A stretch of DNA of 64,000 nt from Pantoea nemavictus (lineage in GTDB: Bacteria; Pseudomonadota; Gammaproteobacteria; Enterobacterales; Enterobacteriaceae). Under the pieces are notes generated by a model, which made no database searches, was not told where the DNA came from, and worked only from the letters and a program-made list of their open reading frames with translations. A program made the translations under genes and the position numbers. Location of the stretch: the NCBI RefSeq assembly GCF_037479095.1, contig NZ_JBBGZW010000001.1, forward strand, positions 372,001-436,000. The letters are read 5' to 3'. Below are positions 46,694-54,520 of this stretch, piece after piece. Every line of letters starts with the position of its first letter. Position 1 is the stretch's first letter.

Positions 46694-46713
46694 AAGAAAT
46701 TTTATGCTGTGGG
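46694..46713. promoter_or_regulatory. 20-bp motif shared with the gabD upstream region
   Basis: AAGAAATTTTATGCTGTGGG occurs here, 106 bp ahead of the GNAT-hyuAB start, and again exactly at 61721-61740, 105 bp ahead of gabD. A related AAGAAATTTTCTG lies at 59878-59890 ahead of the aldehyde-dehydrogenase operon. Candidate operator for the local Lrp-family protein or for Nac, or a shared promoter part (on the minus strand it contains TAAAAT). Confidence 0.45.
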
Positions 46714-46773
46714 GGAAAAGAAGGAATGTTATTCGTCCCGGTGCGCATAAATGCGCAGCCTACAAGATCGTAG

Positions 46774-46793
46774 GGTCGCCATTTATGGCGACC
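46774..46793. repeat. GTCGCCAT/ATGGCGAC palindromic unit
   Basis: GGTCGCCATTTATGGCGACC, an eight-bp-stem palindrome 12 bases beyond the Lrp-family gene's stop; it may double as a terminator. Confidence 0.7.
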
Positions 46794-46804
46794 TGGTTAA
46801 AACA

Positions 46805-47317
46805 TTAAACGCCAAACTCCACGGAATTCTGTTTCGAAATCAGCGATCTTAGCGGCACGCTACTTTTCATAATCGGTGACTTAATCACGATATAACTGAA
46901 GTACTTATCGATGCCGATCTGCGCATCAAGCATCTTCTCAATCACTTCCTGGTAGTGTTCAATGCTGCGGGTAATAAAGCGCAGCAAATAGTCGTAACCG
47001 CCGGTGATCAGGTGGCACTCCATCAACTCATCCACCTCGCGCACCGCGTTTTCGAATTTCATAAAATCTTCGCGGCGATGGCCGGAAAGCGTGACTTCAG
47101 TGAAAACCGTCACGGAATCGGTGATTTTGGTCAGATTGATGTGGGCTTCATAACCGTTGATAAACCCAGCCTGCTCCAGACGCTTGACCCGTTGCAGGCA
47201 CGGACTGGGTGAAAGCCCGACGGCGTCGGCGAGATTAACGTTGCTAATACGGCCATCTTTCTGGAGCTGTACCAGAATATTGATGTCGATGCGGTCGAGT
47301 TTCATTAAGCCGTTCAT
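46805..47317 (-). CDS. Lrp/AsnC-family transcriptional regulator
   Basis: A 170-residue regulator. Helix-turn-helix (ILVQLQKDGRISNVNLADAV, LSPSPCLQRVKRLEQAGFI) followed by the RAM/AsnC effector domain (TEVTLSGHRREDFMKFENAV, ECHLITGGYDYLLRF). The start at 47317 follows GAGGGGTG; ATG 47305 (MKLDRIDINIL) is a possible alternative. It lies just downstream of gabT. Members next to aminotransferases usually sense the amino acid degraded. It probably controls gabT and perhaps the neighbouring nitrogen genes. Confidence 0.92.
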   Translation of the reverse strand: MNGLMKLDRIDINILVQLQKDGRISNVNLADAVGLSPSPCLQRVKRLEQAGFINGYEAHINLTKITDSVTVFTEVTLSGHRREDFMKFENAVREVDELMECHLITGGYDYLLRFITRSIEHYQEVIEKMLDAQIGIDKYFSYIVIKSPIMKSSVPLRSLISKQNSVEFGV

Positions 47318-47456
47318 AGCACCCCTCATTGCCAACCATTTAGGTTTACCCTCCCGAAGATATAACACGCTTTAAGGTAAATGTGCTATCTCGTTAACTG
47401 GTTATACCAGCGGGAGGTTTTCAAATTACTGCTGCAATTTCAATGAGGAAGCCGGA

Positions 47457-48773
47457 CTAACCCAGTCGTCCACTGGCGCGTGCCAGCGCGATATCAAAAA
47501 TATGCAATGCCTCTTCCAGCTGCGAATCGGTGGTCACCAGCGGCGCAAGGAACCGCACGGTATTGCGGTGAATGCCGCACTTAATCAGCAGTAAACCCTC
47601 CTGGCAGGCGCAGTCGAGGATTTTCTGCGTCATGGCAGCGTCCGGACGCTTGGTTTCGAAGTCGATGATCTCCACCGCCTGCATAAAACCAATGCCGCGC
47701 ACATCACCGATGCAGGCATATTTTTCCGCCAGCTGCTGCAGGCGCGCATTAAGCTGTTCACCGAGCTGATTCGAACGTGCCAGCAGATTGTCATTCTCCA
47801 GCAGATCCAGTACCGCCAGCGCCGCCGCACAGGCCAGCGCGTTGCCGCCGTACGTGCCGCCCAATCCGCCAGGCTGTGGCGCATCCATGATCGCCGCTTT
47901 GCCCACCACGCCCGAAATCGGTAAACCGCCGCCAATACTTTTCGCCACCGTCACCAGATCCGGCGTGATGCCGAGATGCTGAAAAGCAAACATCTTGCCG
48001 GTACGACCAAAGCCGGTTTGCACCTCGTCGAGAATCAGCACGATGCCATGCTTCTCGGTTATGCGGCGCAGCGCCTGCATAAAGTTGGCGCCGGCCTGTA
48101 GGAAACCGCCATCGCCCTGCACCGGTTCGATAATGATTGCTGCCACGCGCTCTGGCGCAATCTGCACCGCAAACAGCTGATCCAGCGCCTGCAGACAGTC
48201 GTCATCGCTCACGCTGTGGAACGCATTTGGGAACGGCAAACGGTAAATATCGGACGGGAACGGACCGAAGTTCTGCTTATAGGGTGCCGACATGCCGGTC
48301 AGCGTGGTACCAAGCAGCGTACGGCCGTGGAAGGCGCCGTCGAAAGCAATAATGCCGCTGCGTTTGGTGTGGGCGCGGGCAATTTTGACGGCATTTTCTA
48401 CCGCTTCCGCCCCGCTGGTGAAGAACACGCTTTTAAACGCTTCACCGCCCCCCACCAGCGCATTGAGACGCTTGGCCAGCTCGATATAGCCGGGGTACGC
48501 CACCACCTGGAAACAGGCGTGCGATACCAAACCCAGCTGTTTGGTCACCGCGTTGACCACCGCCGGATGGTTGTGGCCTACATTTAATACGCCGATGCCG
48601 CCTACAAAATCCAGATAGCGATTGCCCTCCACGTCCCACACTTCGCTGCCCTTTGCCCGCTCAATCACCAGCGGATGCGCGGTGACCACGCCACGCGGCA
48701 CATGCTGCTCACGCGCGTCCAGTAACAGGCTGTTATCGGTATAGGTTTGCTGCTCCGCCATGACATTCTGCAT
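47457..48773 (-). CDS. gabT: 4-aminobutyrate aminotransferase (GabT/PuuE type)
   Basis: A 438-residue class III PLP aminotransferase. Signature VLILDEVQTGFGRTGKMFAF holds the cofactor-binding Asp, and AKSIGGGLPISG holds the Schiff-base Lys. FTSGAEAVENAVKIARA and HGRTLLGTTLTG are typical of GABA transaminases. It converts 4-aminobutyrate and 2-oxoglutarate to succinate semialdehyde and glutamate, the substrate of GabD encoded 11 kb away in the same block. ATG at 48773 with GAGGG eight bases ahead. Confidence 0.92.
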   Translation of the reverse strand: MQNVMAEQQTYTDNSLLLDAREQHVPRGVVTAHPLVIERAKGSEVWDVEGNRYLDFVGGIGVLNVGHNHPAVVNAVTKQLGLVSHACFQVVAYPGYIELAKRLNALVGGGEAFKSVFFTSGAEAVENAVKIARAHTKRSGIIAFDGAFHGRTLLGTTLTGMSAPYKQNFGPFPSDIYRLPFPNAFHSVSDDDCLQALDQLFAVQIAPERVAAIIIEPVQGDGGFLQAGANFMQALRRITEKHGIVLILDEVQTGFGRTGKMFAFQHLGITPDLVTVAKSIGGGLPISGVVGKAAIMDAPQPGGLGGTYGGNALACAAALAVLDLLENDNLLARSNQLGEQLNARLQQLAEKYACIGDVRGIGFMQAVEIIDFETKRPDAAMTQKILDCACQEGLLLIKCGIHRNTVRFLAPLVTTDSQLEEALHIFDIALARASGRLG

Positions 48774-48913
48774 TCTAAAAACCCTCTTTCACGTAACGTT
48801 CGGTTGGCTCAAGTATCGCAATCGGTTGGTTTGTCACGCTGCCGTAATCGCGCGGGCAGCGGCATTTCCTGTCAAAATCCCAGGCGTTTCAGCAGGGAAA
48901 TTCGGCGTCTGGA

Positions 48914-49840
48914 TCAGTATCCGCGCTGGCGATCGATGAGTCCGACCATCGGTTCACCGCGCTGGTAGCGACGCAGGTTGTCGAGCAGCGCGGCGACGGC
49001 GCTGTCCGTTTGCGTCTGGCTGGCGATGTGCGGCGTGAGCCAAATCGCCGGATGCTGCCAGAAAGGATGCCCGGCGGGCAGCGGCTCGGGATCGGTCACA
49101 TCGATCACCGCCGCGCTGAGTTTGCCGCTCGCCAGCGCCGCCAAAAGATCGTCTTCATTTAGCTGCGGACCGCGTCCCACCTGCACCAGCGCCGCGCCGT
49201 CGGGTAACTGCGCAAACAGCTGCGTGTTGAGCAAATCCCGCGTGCTGTCGGTGAGCGGCAGCAAGCACACCAGAATGTCGCTGTGGGCAAGGAAATCGCC
49301 GAGCTGTTCACTGCCGTGCCAGCAGCGTACGCCCGCGATCTCGCGCGGTGTACGGCTCCAGCCGGCGCAGTCAAAACCCAGCGCGACCAGCTGTTTTAAT
49401 GCAGCCTGACCGAGTTCGCCGAGGCCCATCACACCGACGCGGCGCTGGCTGGCGGTGCGAATCGGATGGGTTTGCCACTGTTCTGCGCGCTGCTGCTGGA
49501 AGTAGCGCGGCATATCGCGATGCAGACCTAACACCGCAAAGGTAACGTATTCAACCATGCCCTGCGTCAGGCCGGGTTCGATCATGCGCACCACCGGCAA
49601 ATCCGGCGGCAGTTGACTGAGATCGAACTGATCTGCACCTGCGCCCACCGAGAGCAGCGCTTTGAGGTTAGGAAAGGTGCGCATCAGGTTTTCCGGCGGC
49701 TGCCACGCCACCAGCAGCTCAACCTGCTGTGCATCACCGATATCTGGCCAGATATGCAGCTGAATATCTGGCGCATGCTGTGCCAGCCAGCGCTGCCAGT
49801 GCGCGCCGCGTGTGGCTTCTGATTTATAGACGATATGCAT
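48914..49840 (-). CDS. GhrA-like glyoxylate/hydroxypyruvate reductase
   Basis: A 308-residue D-2-hydroxyacid dehydrogenase. NADP site VGVMGLGELGQAALKQLVA, catalytic Arg in QVGRGPQLNEDD, catalytic His in WLTPHIASQTQ, and the end GLIDRQRGY as in E. coli GhrA. It probably reduces glyoxylate or hydroxypyruvate. The ATG at 49840 overlaps the stop of the double-GNAT gene, so the two are coupled. Confidence 0.9.
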   Translation of the reverse strand: MHIVYKSEATRGAHWQRWLAQHAPDIQLHIWPDIGDAQQVELLVAWQPPENLMRTFPNLKALLSVGAGADQFDLSQLPPDLPVVRMIEPGLTQGMVEYVTFAVLGLHRDMPRYFQQQRAEQWQTHPIRTASQRRVGVMGLGELGQAALKQLVALGFDCAGWSRTPREIAGVRCWHGSEQLGDFLAHSDILVCLLPLTDSTRDLLNTQLFAQLPDGAALVQVGRGPQLNEDDLLAALASGKLSAAVIDVTDPEPLPAGHPFWQHPAIWLTPHIASQTQTDSAVAALLDNLRRYQRGEPMVGLIDRQRGY

Positions 49841-50685
49841 CAGGCCATCGCCTGGGTCATCAACCCAAACGCCTGCATGCCACCGGTCTGCGGTGACCAT
49901 GGCGTTCCCCGTACCATGGTGGTTGGTGCATCCACCTGCACCAAACCGAGCGTATCCAGCCAGGCCGCCAGCGGCAGCGCGCCGTCCGTGTCGATACGCA
50001 CGAACTCACCGCGCAGGCCTTGCATCAGTGCCGCGACCAGCGCTGTGGCGCTATCGCTATTGAGAGCGATTACCGGACCAATCGCCCAGCCGTGACCGAA
50101 GCGGCGCAGGCTGGCAAAACCGTGCACGCGCTGTTGCGCATCCTGCAACAGCACGGTTTGAACATCGCTAATCAGGCTGTTGATCAGAGCGGGACGCCAC
50201 ATGCCGTGCGCTTGGTGATCAAGTTCGATCAGCAGATCGGCGTCTGTGGCTTGCGCGTTACGCAGCGTTAAGCCAGCAGGAATGCTAACCGCGGGCACCG
50301 CCGCCAGCTCGCGCGTTTGATGCTGCTGAATCTGGCCGGTGACGCTAAAACCGAGCTTCTGATACAGCCCTTTGCCCATTTCTGTAGCGTGCAGACGAAT
50401 GTTGTACTGTGGGAATTTCTCCAGCAGTGCCAGCATCAGCTGCTTGCCGATACCCTGGCCCTGGAACTGAGGATTCACCACTACCAAGCCGATGGTTGCC
50501 GCCTGCTCGCCCCAGCGCCAGCCAAAGGCGCTGCCGACAAATTCGCCCTGCTGCTCTGCCACTACGCCTTCACCCAGCGCCAGCGCCTGCTGCCAGTCTT
50601 CACGACGGTGCGGCCACTTGAGCTGTTGGGTGATGGCGTAGCCGTGTTCAATATCGTCCTGCGTCATTGCGCGTAGTGTAATCAT
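49840..50685 (-). CDS. Two-domain GNAT acetyltransferase
   Basis: A 281-residue protein. The first GNAT domain (1-130) has the acetyl-CoA loop VNPQFQGQGIGKQLMLALLE. The second (about 140-281) lacks a clear copy of that loop and may be structural (similar C-terminal domains are called GNAT-like or DUF). The ATG at 50685 follows AAGGAAC; a longer frame upstream runs through a palindromic repeat and is rejected. Acceptor unknown. Confidence 0.85.
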   Translation of the reverse strand: MITLRAMTQDDIEHGYAITQQLKWPHRREDWQQALALGEGVVAEQQGEFVGSAFGWRWGEQAATIGLVVVNPQFQGQGIGKQLMLALLEKFPQYNIRLHATEMGKGLYQKLGFSVTGQIQQHQTRELAAVPAVSIPAGLTLRNAQATDADLLIELDHQAHGMWRPALINSLISDVQTVLLQDAQQRVHGFASLRRFGHGWAIGPVIALNSDSATALVAALMQGLRGEFVRIDTDGALPLAAWLDTLGLVQVDAPTTMVRGTPWSPQTGGMQAFGLMTQAMA

Positions 50686-50704
50686 GGTTGTTCCTTGCAA
50701 ATGA

Positions 50705-50833
50705 GGTCGCCATAAATGGCGTGCACACAGTGTAGCGGCGCAATTCATTGCGCGATAAATCGCGCCGCTACGGAAGGTGCGGTAATTTGATACGGCGCTT
50801 AGCTGGTCGGCATTTCGCTTTTCATGGCGACCT
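50705..50833. repeat. Composite palindromic element (GTCGCCAT ends, GTAGCGGCGC core)
   Basis: Outer GTCGCCATAAATGGCG (left) and TTCATGGCGACC (right) enclose GTAGCGGCGCAATTCATTGC / GCGATAAATCGCGCCGCTAC at 50732-50771. The same nesting occurs at 54346-54515. Confidence 0.75.
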
Positions 50834-50838
50834 GGCAT

Positions 50839-52503
50839 TTACTCTGCCTTCAGCACCTCTTCGTGCTCATCCAGCCAGCCCTGGCGCAGTTCAGGCACCG
50901 CTCGTTTCAGGCGTTCGAAATAGAGTTCGCTGGTCGGTTTGTCATAGTCGGCACGGGCGATTTGGGTGACAATTCTGCCCGATTTCATCACCACAATATC
51001 ATCACAAACGGCGCGAACCGCATGCATGTCATGGCTGATAAACAGCACCGACAGCCCGAGCTCGCGGCGTAGTTCGCTGATCAAATCCAGCACCGCGGCA
51101 GCCACCACGGTATCTAACGCCGAGGTCACTTCATCGCACAGAATCAAATCTGGCTCCGCCGCCAGCGCGCGCGCCAGGTTGACGCGCTGCTTCTGCCCGC
51201 CGGAGAGCGCCCACGGGCGGCGCCACAGCAAGGTGCGCGGCAGCTTCACCAGATCCAGCAACTGATGCAGACGGCGATCGCGATCGGCCCCTTTCAGGCC
51301 GTGGAACAGCGTCAGCGGACGCGACAAAATCTGCCCGACGCTGTGCGCCGGATTCAGCGCGGTATCGGCCATCTGGAACACATATTGAATGCGGCGCAGC
51401 TCATTGTCCGGGCGCTTATGCATGTCGCCATTGATGTAATGACCGTTAAACAGAATATGGCCGTGACTCGGCGCGTTCAGTCCAGCAATGGCGTGCGCCA
51501 GCGTGGTTTTACCCGAACCGGACTCGCCAATGATGCCAATCGCCTGCCCTTTCCACAGCTTCAGATTGATGTCTTCAAGAATGCGAATTTTAGAATGGCC
51601 ATTGCTGTCGCGCGGGCCGTAACCGGCGCTGAGATCGCGCACTTCCATCAGCGGCTGCATGTCCGCCTCGGCGCAGGTCCAGCTGCTTGGGCGCTCTTTC
51701 TGTCGCGCCGCCTCCATCAGCAGTTTGGTGTACTCCGCCTGCGGGGCGCCAATCAGTCGTTCGGTGGTGCCGTACTCCGCCATCTGACCGCGCAGCAACA
51801 CCAGAATACGATCCGCCATCTGCGCCACCACCGCCAAATCGTGGCTGACGTAAATCGCCGTTACGCCACGCTGCGCTACCACGCGGCGAAACGCTTTCAG
51901 CACCTCAACCTGAGTCGTCACGTCCAGCGCGGTGGTCGGTTCGTCAAGAATCACTACATCCGGATCGCCAATCAGCGCCATTGCCGTCATCAAACGCTGC
52001 AACTGTCCACCGGAAACCTGATGCGGAAAGCGATCGCCGATGGTGTCGGGATTGGGCAGCGCCAGCTCACGGAACAGCGCAATCGCCTTCTGTTTGGCGT
52101 CTTTGCGCTTCATAGTGCCGTGGATCACCACCGGCTCAATCACCTGATCGAGAATGCGCATGCCGGGGTTAAACGACGCCGCCGCACTCTGCGCGATATA
52201 GGCCACTTTGTTGCCACGAAACGCGCGCAGCTGGCCCGGCGACAGGCTGCGCACGTCGGTGCCGGCCATATGAATATTGCCGTCGGCGATGCGGCAGCCG
52301 TGGCGTGCATAACCCATCAATGCCATGGCAATGGTGGTTTTGCCGGAGCCGGATTCGCCAATCAGCGCCAGCACTTCTCCTCTCTGCACGGTAAAACGAA
52401 TATCAGCAACCAGATCTATCTCTTCGCCTTTGTCGGTCTGCGCGGTAACGCGCAGGTTCTCAACCGAGATCACCGGCATGGCGGTATGTGGCGTCACGTT
52501 CAT
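50839..52503 (-). CDS. Dipeptide-type ABC transporter, fused DppD-DppF ATPase
   Basis: A 554-residue protein with two complete nucleotide-binding domains. N-half: Walker A GESGSGKTT, signature VSGGQLQRLMTAMAL, Walker B VVILDEPTTALDV. C-half: GESGSGKTT, LSGGQKQRVNLARAL, LILCDEVTSALDT. It corresponds to a fusion of OppD/DppD and OppF/DppF, as in YejF and GsiA. It powers the two permeases upstream, and overlaps dppC by four bases. Confidence 0.92.
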   Translation of the reverse strand: MNVTPHTAMPVISVENLRVTAQTDKGEEIDLVADIRFTVQRGEVLALIGESGSGKTTIAMALMGYARHGCRIADGNIHMAGTDVRSLSPGQLRAFRGNKVAYIAQSAAASFNPGMRILDQVIEPVVIHGTMKRKDAKQKAIALFRELALPNPDTIGDRFPHQVSGGQLQRLMTAMALIGDPDVVILDEPTTALDVTTQVEVLKAFRRVVAQRGVTAIYVSHDLAVVAQMADRILVLLRGQMAEYGTTERLIGAPQAEYTKLLMEAARQKERPSSWTCAEADMQPLMEVRDLSAGYGPRDSNGHSKIRILEDINLKLWKGQAIGIIGESGSGKTTLAHAIAGLNAPSHGHILFNGHYINGDMHKRPDNELRRIQYVFQMADTALNPAHSVGQILSRPLTLFHGLKGADRDRRLHQLLDLVKLPRTLLWRRPWALSGGQKQRVNLARALAAEPDLILCDEVTSALDTVVAAAVLDLISELRRELGLSVLFISHDMHAVRAVCDDIVVMKSGRIVTQIARADYDKPTSELYFERLKRAVPELRQGWLDEHEEVLKAE

Positions 52504-53351
52504 GCTCCCTCCTTCGCGAGCGTCAGCGGACGCATCTGCTGCAGGCTATCGATAAACAGGTTGGCACCAATGGTCAGGCTGGCAATCGCCACCGCCGGCA
52601 TCAGTACCGCAGGCGAACCGTTGAATAAGCCCTGCAGGTTCTCACGCACCAGCGTGCCCCAGTCGGCATAAGGCGGTTGCACGCCGAGGCCGAGGAAGCT
52701 CAAACCGCTCAGGAGCAGCACGATATAGACAAAGCGCAGGCCAAAGTCGGTAAGCATCGGGTGCACCATATTTGGCAGGATGTCGTGGATCGCCACGTAC
52801 CAGCGGCTTTCACCGCGCAGACGCGACGCACGCACGTAATCCATATTGCGCAAGCTGCTCGCCATGGCGAAGGCGATACGGAACGCGCCCGGCCAGTAGG
52901 TGAAGATGGCGGTAAGGATCAGCATTGGCAGCGAAGAGCCAAACACCGCGACAATCATCAGCGACAGCACTTTGCCCGGCAGCACCAGCAGCGCGTCGTT
53001 CACGCGCCCCAGCACCTCTTCCAGCCAGCGCCCGGCGACCGCCGCCAGCAGCGCCAGCAAAGTACCAATGATGCTGGCACAGAGCGCAGCGGTGAGCGCC
53101 AGGCCAATGGAGAATTTCGCGCCGTAAAGAATGCGGCTGAGGATATCGCGGCCCAGATAATCAGTGCCGAGCAAGTTGGCAGACGTCATGCCGCCCAGCA
53201 TCGGCCCGCCGCCGATATCTTCCACGCTGTGCGGGGCCAGCTGGGTGCCGAACAGCGCCATACAGAGCCAAAACAGGGAGATCAGCAGGCCGATGCGGCC
53301 GGAGACCGACAGCGACTGAAACAGACGTACAGGCAGCAGCAATGTATTCAT
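52500..53351 (-). CDS. Dipeptide-type ABC transporter permease (DppC-like)
   Basis: A 283-residue permease with about six membrane segments, N-terminal OppC domain and EAA-loop region YVRASRLRGESRWYVAIHDI. LGTDYLGRDILSRILYGAKF and LGLGVQPPYADWGTLVRE are typical of DppC/OppC. The ATG at 53351 (GGAGG ahead) overlaps the dppB stop; GTG 53363 is less likely. Confidence 0.92.
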   Translation of the reverse strand: MNTLLLPVRLFQSLSVSGRIGLLISLFWLCMALFGTQLAPHSVEDIGGGPMLGGMTSANLLGTDYLGRDILSRILYGAKFSIGLALTAALCASIIGTLLALLAAVAGRWLEEVLGRVNDALLVLPGKVLSLMIVAVFGSSLPMLILTAIFTYWPGAFRIAFAMASSLRNMDYVRASRLRGESRWYVAIHDILPNMVHPMLTDFGLRFVYIVLLLSGLSFLGLGVQPPYADWGTLVRENLQGLFNGSPAVLMPAVAIASLTIGANLFIDSLQQMRPLTLAKEGA

Positions 53352-54304
53352 CAGCTCCTCCACTTCGGGTTAAAGGCGATGGTGAGGATATCGGCCGCCA
53401 GCAGCAGCACCAGATAGCAGGCGGCGAACAGCATCACGCACAGCTGCACCACCGGCAGATCGCGGTTGCTCACCGCATCGACCAGCGCACTCGCCAGGCC
53501 GGGATAGCTGAAGATCGATTCGATGATGATCACCCCGCCGAACAGATATGAAAGGCTAAGCGAGATGGCGTTGGCAATCGGCCCGACCGCATTCGGCAGC
53601 GCGTGACGCAGCACTGCACGCAGCGGCGACACGCCTTTCAGCAGCGCCATCTCCAGATAGGGGCTGTCGAGTTGGTTGATGGTGGCGGAGCGTGTCATGC
53701 GCGCCATTTGTGCCACCAGCACGCAGCACAGCGTCAGCACCGGCAGCGCATAGGCTTTGAGGTAGCTAATGACATCCATATTCGGGCTGCCAAACGACAT
53801 TGCCGACACCCAATGCAGCTTCACCGCGAAGATCAGTACCGCCACGGTCGCCACCAGAAACTCCGGTACGGCGACGGTGGCCATGGTGCTGATCACCAGG
53901 AAGCGATCCAGCGCAGAGCCGCGATTCATCGCCGCGATGATGCCAATCAGCAGCGCCAGCGGCACACAAATCACCGTGGTAATGCCGGCCAACTGCAGCG
54001 TGGCGGGAATACGCTGCTCCACCAGCTGCAGCACCGGCAGATGGCTGGCGAACGAGGTGCCAAAATCCCCTTGCAGCATGCCGGTGAGCCAGGTGAAGTA
54101 GCGCACCAGCAGCGGCTGATCGAGTCCCAGCTGCTGGCGTAACGCCGCCACCGTCTCCGGCGTGGCATTTTGCCCCAGAATCATCTGCGCAGCGTCGCCG
54201 GGCAGCAGGCTGGTAATAAAGAACACCACCGCCGAGACGATAAGTAAGGTCAGGATGCCCGCGCCTGCGCGCCGGGCAATCAGGAACAACATGTATCGGT
54301 TCAT
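53351..54304 (-). CDS. Dipeptide-type ABC transporter permease (DppB-like)
   Basis: A 317-residue permease. ITSLLPGDAAQMILGQNATP, QLGLDQPLLVRYFTWLTGML, LKGVSPLRAVLRHALPNAVG (EAA loop) and ESIFSYPGLASALVDAVSNR are hallmarks of DppB/OppB. Six membrane segments. It pairs with the DppC-like gene. It is separated from the binding-protein gene by a composite palindromic element. Confidence 0.93.
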   Translation of the reverse strand: MNRYMLFLIARRAGAGILTLLIVSAVVFFITSLLPGDAAQMILGQNATPETVAALRQQLGLDQPLLVRYFTWLTGMLQGDFGTSFASHLPVLQLVEQRIPATLQLAGITTVICVPLALLIGIIAAMNRGSALDRFLVISTMATVAVPEFLVATVAVLIFAVKLHWVSAMSFGSPNMDVISYLKAYALPVLTLCCVLVAQMARMTRSATINQLDSPYLEMALLKGVSPLRAVLRHALPNAVGPIANAISLSLSYLFGGVIIIESIFSYPGLASALVDAVSNRDLPVVQLCVMLFAACYLVLLLAADILTIAFNPKWRS

Positions 54305-54345
54305 CGGCGATCTCCTTGTACAGAATCATCAGGCACCGGGTAATC

Positions 54346-54515
54346 GGTCGCCATGAATGGCGTAATGCCGATCAGTTAAGCGCAGTATCAGATCACCGCA
54401 CTTTACGTAGCGGCGCGATTTATCGCGCAATGAATTGCGCCGCTACAATGTGTGCGCTGGGTAATTAGGGTTTTTCATCTCTTAACTGGCAACCATTGCG
54501 CCATCAATGGCGACC
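54346..54515. repeat. Composite palindromic element (GTCGCCAT ends, GTAGCGGCGC core)
   Basis: Left end GTCGCCATGAATGGCGTAAT then GATCAGTTAAGC; right end CTTAACTGGC then GCCATCAATGGCGACC; core GTAGCGGCGCGATTTATCGC / GCAATGAATTGCGCCGCTAC (54407-54446). The end motifs are the same as those bounding the long repeat at 4.57 and 41.15 kb, so this looks like a short, internally deleted relative. Confidence 0.78.
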
Positions 54516-54520
54516 CGAGG

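Noticed and set aside
46142..50685. GNAT genes as substitutes for PhnO in the C-P lyase pathway
   Set aside because: They are over 8 kb from phn, in other operons, and share only the general acetyl-CoA motif.
51265..52671. Long plus-strand frame (468 codons) opposite the DppDF-like gene
   Set aside because: Antisense to a clearly real ATPase with intact motifs; His/Arg/Gln-rich translation typical of shadow frames in GC-rich DNA.
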